Positions 1 to 5,252 of a stretch of 5,582 bases of DNA are shown here, in pieces. The position numbers and the translations under genes were made by a program. Below the pieces are notes generated by a model. That model was given only the letters and a program-made list of their open reading frames with translations, had not been told where the DNA came from and did no database searches. Where the stretch lies: positions 2,966-8,547 of the forward strand of contig JAGQUL010000053.1 of NCBI GenBank assembly GCA_020438525.1, read 5' to 3'. Every line of letters begins with the position of its first letter. Position 1 is the stretch's first letter. Origin of the DNA: Thermoleophilia bacterium (GTDB lineage Bacteria > Actinomycetota > Thermoleophilia > Gaiellales > SKUG01).

Positions 1-658
1 GCTTGAAGAGCTGCGGGCTCTGCGGCAGCGCGAAGAAGTGTCCCGGGTACTTGCGGGCAGGCACGAGGAAGTCGCGCGCGCCCTCGGGCGTGGACTTGGT
101 GAGGATCGGCGTCTCCACGTCGAGGAACCCGTGCGCGTCGAGGTAGCGGCGCATCACCTGGGTGACGTGCGAGCGCAGGCGCAGGTTCTCGAACATCTTC
201 GGGCGGCGCAGGTCCATGAAGCGCCACTTCAGGCGCAGCTCCTCGTTCACGCCGTCCTCGTCGAGCTGGAACGGCAGCACCTCGCAGCGCGAGAGCACCT
301 CCAGCTCCTCCACGCGCACCTCGACCGCGCCGGTCGGCAGGTTGGGGTTGATCAGCTCGGTCGCGCGGGCCACGACCCGGCCGCTTGCGCGGATGCAGAA
401 CTCGTTGCGCAGCGTCTCCGCCACGGCGTGCGCGTCCTTGGCGTCCGACGGATCCACCACGAGCTGCACCACGCCGGTGCGGTCGCGCAGGTCGATGAAG
501 ATCAGCTCGCCGTGGTCGCGGACCGAGTTGACCCAGCCGGACACGGTCACGTGGTCGTCGACGCCCGCGAGCCGGTACAGCGCGTTGGGCACGTCCGACA
601 GGCCGATGTGGCCGCACTCGTGGGTCCGGAAAGCAGTGGTGTCTTCAGCGTGGGTCAT
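1..658 (-). CDS. aspS: Aspartyl-tRNA synthetase, N-terminal half (partial, cut by left edge)
   Basis: Class II aminoacyl-tRNA synthetase that charges tRNA with aspartate in the cytoplasm. The visible 219 residues cover the N-terminal OB-fold anticodon-binding domain (about 36-125, with GWVNSVRDHGELIFIDLRDR at 41-60 and NPNLPTG at 104-110), the linker, and the start of the catalytic domain with LRLKWRFMDLRRP (141-153), motif 1 FLDVETPIL (178-186) and the diagnostic TKSTPEGARDFLVP and ALPQSPQLFK. The rest of motif 2, the bacterial insertion domain and motif 3 lie outside the window. The ATG at 658 gives the usual N-terminal RTHxCG at 11-16, preceded by a -10-like box. Two oddities: about 10 extra residues between RTHECG and GWV compared with E. 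coli AspRS, and His49 where the E. coli enzyme has Leu30, a position linked to non-discriminating enzymes. The family call is certain; tRNA specificity is inferred. Confidence 0.97.
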   Translation of the reverse strand, partial: MTHAEDTTAFRTHECGHIGLSDVPNALYRLAGVDDHVTVSGWVNSVRDHGELIFIDLRDRTGVVQLVVDPSDAKDAHAVAETLRNEFCIRASGRVVARATELINPNLPTGAVEVRVEELEVLSRCEVLPFQLDEDGVNEELRLKWRFMDLRRPKMFENLRLRSHVTQVMRRYLDAHGFLDVETPILTKSTPEGARDFLVPARKYPGHFFALPQSPQLFK

Positions 659-665
659 GCGCGGC

Positions 666-671
666 ATCCTA
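666..671 (-). promoter_or_regulatory. Putative -10 box of aspS, leaderless spacing
   Basis: On the minus strand this reads TAGGAT, a TAnnnT actinobacterial -10 match, followed by 7 nt (GCCGCGC) and then the aspS ATG. Initiation would fall at or next to the A of the start codon, giving a leaderless mRNA. No good -35 hexamer is visible at 16-18 nt. The same AGGA could instead be read as a weak Shine-Dalgarno about 9 nt from the ATG, so the assignment is inferred. Confidence 0.4.
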
Positions 672-674
672 CGC

Positions 675-707
675 GGGCACGCGGGCACGTGCTCGCGCAA
701 CGTGCCC
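675..707. repeat. Three GGGCACG units, including a near-palindrome, in the divergent aspS/ART intergenic region
   Basis: GGGCACG occurs directly at 675-681 and 683-689 and inverted (CGTGCCC) at 701-707. The middle copy is part of the 16-bp near-palindrome GCGGGCACGTGCTCGC at 681-696, which has a perfect GCACGTGC core and one mismatched pair outside it. The cluster covers the place where a -35 element for aspS would lie and sits upstream of the forward gene. A dimeric regulator site is one explanation; chance in GC-rich DNA is another. Confidence 0.3.
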
Positions 708-761
708 CACCGCCGGCTCGATGTACTGGCAGGTGCGCCGCAGGGGTCGGTCGCACGGGTC

Positions 762-767
762 GGGGGA
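762..767 (+). promoter_or_regulatory. Shine-Dalgarno-like GGGGGA deciding the start at 775
   Basis: The purine run GGGGGA ends 7 nt before the ATG at 775, which is normal ribosome-binding spacing. The alternative in-frame ATG at 721 has neither a purine run nor a -10-like box just upstream. This is the main reason for choosing 775 as the start of the forward gene. Confidence 0.45.
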
Positions 768-774
768 CCTGCAG

Positions 775-1350
775 ATGAGCCTTGTCACATCGATCGTGGA
801 GCGCGTGCTCGGCACCGGGCGCGTCGCCACGGCCGCGCACGACCTGCCGGTCGCTGCCGGCCGGGCCGCGGAGCATCTCGCGCCCGCTGCGGAGCTCGAG
901 GTGCTCGACGCTGCCACCCGAACGCCCGGTCGTTGGTACCACTCGACCGCGAGCGCGAACCTGCGGTCGATCGAGCAGTCCGGGCTGCACGTGCGGCTCG
1001 GCAGCGACGGGTTCTACTCGGACGGGATCTACTTCAGCTCGATCCCCGACGCGCACTACGGTCGGCTGATGCTGAGCGCGTCGGTGCAGACGACGAACCC
1101 GTTCGTGGTGCGCGAGGGTGCGAGCTTCATGGACCTTGCCGGGTTCCAGGACGCGATCCGCCCGATCCTCGAACGTTACGTCGCCGCGCACCCGCAGGAG
1201 GCGGCGACGCTCTCGCGCGGTGCGCTGCAGCGCGCGGCGCTGCTCGATGCCGGCCACGACTCGGTGCTCGTGCAGCGTCGGCCGTGGGATGCACAGTGGC
1301 TCGTCGCGCTGCGCGACGACGAGGTGAAGCTGCTCACGACGACGGCGTGA
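775..1350 (+). CDS. Stand-alone ADP-ribosyltransferase-fold protein (putative, H-Y-[EDQ] type)
   Basis: A 191-residue protein with no signal peptide or membrane segment, likely cytoplasmic. Residues 1-50 are Ala-rich and probably helical. Residues 53-191 resemble the ADP-ribosyltransferase (ART) fold: RWYHSTASANLRSIEQSGL (53-71) matches the YHxT..nl.sI...GL strand-helix that supplies the NAD-binding His (H56); GIYFSSIPDAHYG (84-96) matches the g.YFs...A..Y element that supplies the Tyr (Y86); NPFVV (108-112) matches the usual NP-hydrophobic strand; GHDSVLV (160-166) and AQWLVALRDDEVKLL (173-187) match the closing G-[YH]-D-s-v / [E/Q]-x-v-v-f...q-v-k strands, with Gln174 at the usual catalytic Glu place. 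ART proteins move ADP-ribose from NAD+ to a protein, nucleic acid or small molecule; some family members are inactive or have other chemistry. Target unknown. It is the only forward gene, divergent from aspS and convergent with hisS, with no obvious antitoxin or macrodomain gene in view. An in-frame ATG at 721 would add 18 basic residues. The coding frame is secure; the fold assignment is by eye. Confidence 0.72.
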   Translation: MSLVTSIVERVLGTGRVATAAHDLPVAAGRAAEHLAPAAELEVLDAATRTPGRWYHSTASANLRSIEQSGLHVRLGSDGFYSDGIYFSSIPDAHYGRLMLSASVQTTNPFVVREGASFMDLAGFQDAIRPILERYVAAHPQEAATLSRGALQRAALLDAGHDSVLVQRRPWDAQWLVALRDDEVKLLTTTA

Positions 1351-1360
1351 CGGGCGTTCG

Positions 1361-2647
1361 TCAGGCCATCGCCGCGGCCGCGACCAGCTGCGCGTCGACC
1401 TGGCCGACCGACGCGTCCACGTCGACCGGCAGGTCGCTGCCGTCGAAGTCGCCCTTCAGGAACATCCGTGCGCCGAGGTCGTCGACGACCACGCGCACCG
1501 TGGCTCCGAGGCGCGCCGCCTGCTTTGCCTGCCCCTTCGCGGAGCGGCTGCCCAGGTCGAGCTCGACGTGCCGACCGCGCTCGCGCAGCTGTGTGGTGAT
1601 CGTGAACGCCCGGGTCCATGCTGCGTCGCCCGCGTCGGGCTGCACGCCCACGTATGCGTCGGTGGGTCGTGACTCGGTCTTGCGGCCGAGCGCGTCGAGG
1701 CACAGCACGATTCGTTCGATGCCCGAGCCGAAGCCCACGGCCGGCGTGTCGGGGCCGCCGAGCGTGCCGACGAGCCCGTCGTAGCGGCCTCCGGCGCCGA
1801 CAGTGGATTGGGCGCCGAGCGCGCTCGACGTGAACTCCCAGACGGTCCGCGTGTAGTAGTCGAGCCCGCGGACGAGCAGCGGGTCCACGACGTACTCGAT
1901 GCCGGCTGCGTCCACGAGCGCGCAGACCCGGTCGAAGTGTGCGCGGTCTTCGTCGGTCAGGAACTGCGGGAGCCTGGGTGCGCCCTGCACGATCTCGCGG
2001 GTGCGCTCGTGCTTGCTGTCGAGGATCCGGAGCGGATTGGTCTCGAGCCGCTCCTGCGAGTCCGCGTCGAGCTCGCCGGCGTATGGCGTGAGGTATTCCA
2101 CGAGCGCCGCGCGGTAGGCGGCGCGCGCCTCGCCGGAGCCGACGGAGTTGAGCTGGAGCACCAGGTCGGGAAGCTGCAGGTCTCGGTAGATGCCGGCCTG
2201 GACGGCGATCACCTCGGCGTCCACCGCGGGAAGCTCCGAGCCGAGCACCTCGCAGCCGAGCTGCTCGTGCTCGCGCAGCCGGCCGGCCTGTGGCTTCTCG
2301 TAGCGGAACATGTGCATCGAGTACCAGAGCTTCACCGGCAGCGGCTCGCGGTGCAGGCCGGCCGCCACGAATGCACGGCTCACGCCGGCGGTGCCTTCCG
2401 GCCGCAGCGTGAGCGAGCGTCCACCGCGGTCCTCGAACGTGTAGGTCTCCTTGCCGACGATGTCGGTGGCCTCGCCCACGCCGCGATGGAAGAGCTCGGT
2501 GTGCTCGAAGGTGGGCGTGGTGATGCGGCCGAAGCCGGCGCCCTCGAAGCGGCGGCGGGCTGTGTCGAGCACCTGGAAGCGCAGTCGCCAGTCGGCGGGC
2601 AGCACGTCCTGGGTGCCGCGGGGCACGGAGATCTTCTCGGAAGCCAT
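1361..2647 (-). CDS. hisS: Histidyl-tRNA synthetase
   Basis: Complete 428-residue class II synthetase that attaches histidine to tRNA-His in the cytoplasm, of normal bacterial length. The N-terminus has PRGTQDVLP (9-17). Motif 2 covers SLTLRPEGTAGVSRAF (78-93) and MFRYEKPQAGR (113-123). The HisRS signatures follow: LVRGLDYYTRTVWEF (258-272, HisA) and GAGGRYDGL (284-292, HisB), with motif 3 AVGFGSGIERI (303-313). The expected substrate residues are present by alignment to E. coli HisRS: E84, R115, Q129, E133, R260, Y265, Y289. The C-terminal anticodon-binding domain (about 329-428) carries LGSRSAKGQAKQAARLGA. An unusual touch is REHEQLGCE (125-133) where many enzymes have RQFHQLGCE or similar. 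The ATG at 2647 is chosen because MASEKISVPRGTQD is a typical N-terminus and a -10-like box lies 7 nt upstream. It lies 32 bp downstream of the MBL hydrolase gene on the same strand, an actinobacterial arrangement, and converges with the ART-like gene 10 bp away. Confidence 0.98.
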   Translation of the reverse strand: MASEKISVPRGTQDVLPADWRLRFQVLDTARRRFEGAGFGRITTPTFEHTELFHRGVGEATDIVGKETYTFEDRGGRSLTLRPEGTAGVSRAFVAAGLHREPLPVKLWYSMHMFRYEKPQAGRLREHEQLGCEVLGSELPAVDAEVIAVQAGIYRDLQLPDLVLQLNSVGSGEARAAYRAALVEYLTPYAGELDADSQERLETNPLRILDSKHERTREIVQGAPRLPQFLTDEDRAHFDRVCALVDAAGIEYVVDPLLVRGLDYYTRTVWEFTSSALGAQSTVGAGGRYDGLVGTLGGPDTPAVGFGSGIERIVLCLDALGRKTESRPTDAYVGVQPDAGDAAWTRAFTITTQLRERGRHVELDLGSRSAKGQAKQAARLGATVRVVVDDLGARMFLKGDFDGSDLPVDVDASVGQVDAQLVAAAAMA

Positions 2648-2654
2648 GCGGCGT

Positions 2655-2660
2655 ATCCTC
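2655..2660 (-). promoter_or_regulatory. Putative -10 box of hisS, leaderless spacing
   Basis: On the minus strand this reads GAGGAT, with the A and final T of a -10 hexamer in place but lacking the first T. It is followed by 7 nt and the hisS ATG. The sequence from AGGAT to ATG closely resembles that of aspS (AGGATACGCCGCATG against AGGATGCCGCGCATG). It lies in the 32-bp gap after the MBL gene, so hisS could be read from here or from upstream. As with aspS, AGGA could be a Shine-Dalgarno core instead. Confidence 0.3.
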
Positions 2661-2679
2661 GCAGGTCGCGGGGCGCGCG

Positions 2680-3375
2680 TCAGCGGCGCAGGAACGGGTT
2701 GCTCGCCAGCTCGGCCTGCATCGTGGTGATGCCGCCATGGCCGGAGCAGAGCACGGTGGCCGGGTCCAGTCGCGTACGCAGCAGCTCGAGCGTGGCGGCG
2801 AGCGTGTCGCCGTCGGCGAACGGCAGGTCGGTGCGCCCGACGCTGCCCTGGAAGATCACGTCGCCGACGAATGCGACGGGTGGGCTGTCGTAGCCGTCGC
2901 CGGACGCGTCGCGCACGCCGTCGACGAGGAAGGTCAGGTGGCCGGGGCTGTGGCCGGGCGTTGCGAGCACGTCGATCGCCAGGCCTGCGACCTCGATCCG
3001 CTCGCCGCCGTCGAGCTGGTGCTCCACGGTGGCCGGCTCGATCGGCTCGGGGCCACCGAGCGGGAACTGCTCGGGGTCGGCCAGCACGGGCGCCTCGGTG
3101 CTGCTCATCCACACGGCGGCGCCGGTCTCGCGCTTGAGCTCGGCCACGGCGCCGATGTGGTCCCAGTGGCAGTGGGTGACGAGGATCGCCTCGATCGTGA
3201 CCCGTCGGTCGCGAGCCACCTCGAGGATGTCGGCTGCCTGGGCACCGGGATCGACCACCAGCGCGCGATCGGAGCCGGCCTCGCGAACGAGGTAGCAGTT
3301 GGTGCCGATCGGGCCGAGCGAGAGCGCGTCGACCTCGAGGATGGCTCCTGCGGCTGCGCGTGGCGCGTCGCTCAC
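2680..3375 (-). CDS. Metallo-beta-lactamase-fold hydrolase, glyoxalase II-like
   Basis: 231-residue soluble MBL-fold hydrolase with the full set of dinuclear metal ligands of the glyoxalase II group: THCHWDH at 67-73 (H68, H70, D72, H73), H142 in TPGHSPGH (139-146), D172 in GDVIFQGSVGRTD (171-183) and H213 in CSGHGGITT (210-218). PIGTNCYLV near the N-terminus and the final E-x3-NPFLRR are typical of the short YcbL/GloC-like forms that lack the long C-terminal domain of classical GloB. Such enzymes hydrolyse S-acyl-thiol thioesters; in an actinomycete the thiol might be mycothiol, but the sequence does not show the substrate. A short loop (about 152-167, rich in Asp and Gly) is inserted before the GDVIF strand. 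The start is GTG at 3375, overlapping the TGA of the upstream membrane-protein gene (GTGA), with no clear Shine-Dalgarno, so coupled translation is likely. hisS follows 32 bp downstream. Confidence 0.9.
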   Translation of the reverse strand: MSDAPRAAAGAILEVDALSLGPIGTNCYLVREAGSDRALVVDPGAQAADILEVARDRRVTIEAILVTHCHWDHIGAVAELKRETGAAVWMSSTEAPVLADPEQFPLGGPEPIEPATVEHQLDGGERIEVAGLAIDVLATPGHSPGHLTFLVDGVRDASGDGYDSPPVAFVGDVIFQGSVGRTDLPFADGDTLAATLELLRTRLDPATVLCSGHGGITTMQAELASNPFLRR

Positions 3376-3761
3376 TTGGAGTCGGCGGGCGGCTGCTGGC
3401 CGGTGCGCTTGAGGTGCCGGCCGTAGGCGAACTTGTCCATCACGTGCATGAACGGCGCGAACAGGATCGTCACGAACGCCGCGGAGGCCGCCGCGACGGC
3501 GATCCGCTGGGCGGTATCGACGTCCTGCTTGCCCGCGGCGAAGAAGTACTGCAGCGCGAAGATGAGCAGGTAGTAGAGCGGCAGTCGGCGCAGCGTGCGC
3601 CCGACGCTCGGCACCGGGTACTCGCGCACCTGCGCGCCCCGTGCGACCTGACGGCTCTGGTTGGTTCGCTGACCGCGCGACGGCGCGCTGCGCTCGCGTC
3701 GGTTGACGACCTCGTTTGCGGGCGGGATGTATGCGCGCTTTCGCGCCTTCTTGGCAGCCAT
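3372..3761 (-). CDS. Small membrane protein of unknown function, two transmembrane helices
   Basis: 129-residue protein that I do not recognise. Residues 1-58 are hydrophilic and strongly basic (AAKKARKRAY at the start, then many Arg), lack hydrophobic runs and are probably disordered. Two hydrophobic segments follow: LPLYYLLIFALQYFFAAG (60-77) and about 87-107 (IAVAAASAAFVTILFAPFMHV), linked by a short Asp-containing loop. The tail (108-129) is again basic. The positive charges at both ends predict N- and C-termini in the cytoplasm with the short loop outside. The basic N-terminus might contact nucleic acid or lipid head groups, but nothing shows this. The ATG at 3761 is preceded by a -10-like box at 6 nt. 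The 3' end overlaps the GTG start of the MBL hydrolase gene by 4 nt, so the two are probably one transcript. Coding frame secure; function unknown. Confidence 0.85.
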   Translation of the reverse strand: MAAKKARKRAYIPPANEVVNRRERSAPSRGQRTNQSRQVARGAQVREYPVPSVGRTLRRLPLYYLLIFALQYFFAAGKQDVDTAQRIAVAAASAAFVTILFAPFMHVMDKFAYGRHLKRTGQQPPADSK

Positions 3762-3767
3762 GTGGGA

Positions 3768-3773
3768 AGCGTA
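3768..3773 (-). promoter_or_regulatory. Putative -10 box of the small membrane-protein gene
   Basis: On the minus strand this reads TACGCT, matching TAnnnT, followed by 6 nt (TCCCAC) and the ATG at 3761. There is no purine-rich Shine-Dalgarno between the box and the start. The layout fits leaderless transcription of this gene and the overlapping MBL gene. No clear -35 element is visible. Confidence 0.4.
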
Positions 3774-3796
3774 GCACCGCCCTCGGGCACCGGGAT

Positions 3797-3813
3797 GCAG
3801 CAGCCCCTGCTGC
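3797..3813 (-). terminator. Perfect 7-bp GC-rich hairpin after the DUF2207-like gene (possible terminator)
   Basis: GCAGCAG-CCC-CTGCTGC on the plus strand forms a perfect 7-bp stem with a 3-nt loop. It starts 11 nt past the stop codon of the upstream minus-strand gene and lies 24 nt before the -10-like box of the next gene. No T-run follows, so it is not a canonical intrinsic terminator. GC-rich actinobacteria are described as using hairpins without U-tails, so a role in ending or stabilising the hutI/membrane-protein transcript is plausible. Confidence 0.35.
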
Positions 3814-3824
3814 GCGAGCTCGGC

Positions 3825-5252
3825 TCAGTCGGCACGGAACGTGGTGCGCAGTGCGGTGATCGTGCGGCTGGTCACGGCTCCGAGGTCCACGGCGGTCGCG
3901 AGCGTGCTGGATCGCATCGCGTCGTCGGGCGCGTCGGTGGCGACGAGCACCGGCATGTTGCGCGGATCCGACGCGGGACCGTCCGTCGCAGCGGCGCCGG
4001 CGCGCCATGCGAGCCACTGCGCGCGCTCGGTTCGGCGCTGGCGGGCCACGATCCGCCAGCGGCGTGCGTCGCGCCACCAGGCACCGAGCACCGCTGCGAG
4101 CAGGCCGGTGCCGATCGCGACGAGCAGCGCGGTCGCGCGTGATCCGTCGTAGTCGACCACGAACGCCCACGCTGCGGTGGCGGCCAGGGCAGCGGCGGCT
4201 GCGACGGCGGCGACGATCGCGAGCCGGCGTGTCGTCGCCACGGCCATGACGCGTTCGAACGCTGCGCGGGCCGCTACGTGCTCGTGCCACGCTCGTCGTG
4301 CCTCGGGCGGGAGGCGCTTCACCTTCTCGGGAACGTCGGGGAGCATCACGTTGAAGCCGTCGCCGTCGGCGAGCGTGGCGAGCAGCGGCACGGCCACGTC
4401 CTCGAGCTCGTCGGCGTGCTGCAGCCCGAGCAGGGTGCCGAGCCCCGGCGGGGTGACGGTGCTGCGACGCATCGGCAGCTGCTTGCGCTCGACCAGGTCG
4501 AGCACGTGCCCGGCGAACGCCGATGCCTCGTCGACGGGTCGTGCGCCGGCCACGAGCACTGCGGCGCCGACGGGGTCGAGGCTCGACGGCGGCGCCACGT
4601 CGAGCTCCATGCCGGGGCCGGGCAGGCGCATCGAGAAGAAGCGGCGGGTCGCTCGTCGCCACAGCAGCAGTGGTGCGACGACCGAGCCGAGCAGCACGAG
4701 CAGGCTGATCCACCACCATCCGTCACGCAGGCGCAGCAGACGCCGGTGGTCGGCGTGCTGGTCGCTGATCGCCGCGTCGAACGGATCGGCAATCGGCGCG
4801 AGCGGCGGTGGGTCCGTGGCGAGCGTCGGCGGATCGGGCACCTCGCGTGCGCCGACGACGACCAGCAGCCTCGCGGTGCCGGAACGGTCCCACGGCTGCT
4901 GGATCCGCACCACGACGTGGTCGGGACGCAGACCCGGCGGTGCGGTGACGGTCGGGCGGATGTCGTCGCTCGTGTCGATCGTTGCGCGGGCGACGAGGAA
5001 GGTGGTCGTACCACGGGTCCGCTGGGAGGTGTCGACGGGCGCGCCGTCGATCGAGATCGAGCCGTCGTCGCCGACCACGATCGGCACGCGCCGGGTCGAG
5101 CCGCCGCCGCGGGCCGACAGCCAGCCGGTGGCGAGGAGGCCCCAGACGAGCAGCAGTGCGATCGATGCAGCGAGCGTCGCGAGCACGACCCGTCGAGTGG
5201 GGCCACGGTCTGCGGGCGCGAGCCACCCCTCCTCCACGAGCCGGTCGCTCAC
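3825..5252 (-). CDS. Multi-pass membrane protein with DUF2207-like layout
   Basis: 475-residue protein with four hydrophobic segments: about 21-45 (VVLATLAASIALLLVWGLL), 178-199 (GWWWISLLVLLGSVVAPLLLW), 343-366 (Ala-rich) and 373-393. Between the first two lies a region of about 130 residues predicted outside the cell and rich in beta-type sequence (VPIVVGDDGSISIDG at 56-70, HVVVRIQQPW at 112-121, ARLLVVVGAREV at 127-138), then a Pro/Asp stretch. The middle segment (200-342) is predicted cytoplasmic and contains LDPVGAAVLV (225-234) and FAGHVLDLVERKQL (246-259), which resemble the P-x-x-A...L..L..R-G-x-L region of DUF2207 proteins such as YciQ. The C-terminus (395-475) is cytoplasmic. The order beta-domain, helix, cytoplasmic domain, paired helices fits DUF2207, but the Gly/Cys-rich tail common in that family is absent. 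DUF2207 proteins have no assigned role. The start is GTG at 5252, overlapping the hutI stop as GTGA, which implies coupling. Family membership is tentative; the membrane-protein call is firm. Confidence 0.8.
   Translation of the reverse strand: MSDRLVEEGWLAPADRGPTRRVVLATLAASIALLLVWGLLATGWLSARGGGSTRRVPIVVGDDGSISIDGAPVDTSQRTRGTTTFLVARATIDTSDDIRPTVTAPPGLRPDHVVVRIQQPWDRSGTARLLVVVGAREVPDPPTLATDPPPLAPIADPFDAAISDQHADHRRLLRLRDGWWWISLLVLLGSVVAPLLLWRRATRRFFSMRLPGPGMELDVAPPSSLDPVGAAVLVAGARPVDEASAFAGHVLDLVERKQLPMRRSTVTPPGLGTLLGLQHADELEDVAVPLLATLADGDGFNVMLPDVPEKVKRLPPEARRAWHEHVAARAAFERVMAVATTRRLAIVAAVAAAAALAATAAWAFVVDYDGSRATALLVAIGTGLLAAVLGAWWRDARRWRIVARQRRTERAQWLAWRAGAAATDGPASDPRNMPVLVATDAPDDAMRSSTLATAVDLGAVTSRTITALRTTFRAD

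Noticed and set aside
721..774. ATG at 721 as the start of the ART-like gene
   Set aside because: It lacks a Shine-Dalgarno or close -10 box, and the extra 18 residues are basic and unlike the rest. The ATG at 775 has GGGGGA at 7 nt. It is kept as a possible alternative.
1348..1363. TGACG-GGCGTT-CGTCA inverted repeat spanning the stop codons of the ART-like gene and hisS, as a two-way terminator
   Set aside because: The stem is only 5 bp, three of which follow automatically from two convergent TGA stops, and there is no T-run on either side.
162..1784. 540-codon open frame on the plus strand across aspS, the ART-like gene and hisS
   Set aside because: It is antisense to aspS and hisS and out of frame with the ART-like gene. 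The translation is Arg/Ser/Ala-rich with no motif, as expected for a GC-rich shadow frame.
1176..2738. 520-codon minus-strand frame overlapping hisS
   Set aside because: It lies in another frame of the same strand as hisS, which has every synthetase motif. The product is a low-complexity Arg/Ala-rich sequence.
2648..3112. Upstream ATG at 3112 for hisS
   Set aside because: It would add 155 Arg/Ala-rich residues that overlap the MBL gene in another frame. MASEKISVPRGTQD at 2647 is a standard HisRS start.
2680..4719. Long minus-strand frame extending the MBL hydrolase N-terminus to 679 residues
   Set aside because: Family similarity begins just after the GTG at 3375. The extension is Arg-rich shadow of the two upstream genes.
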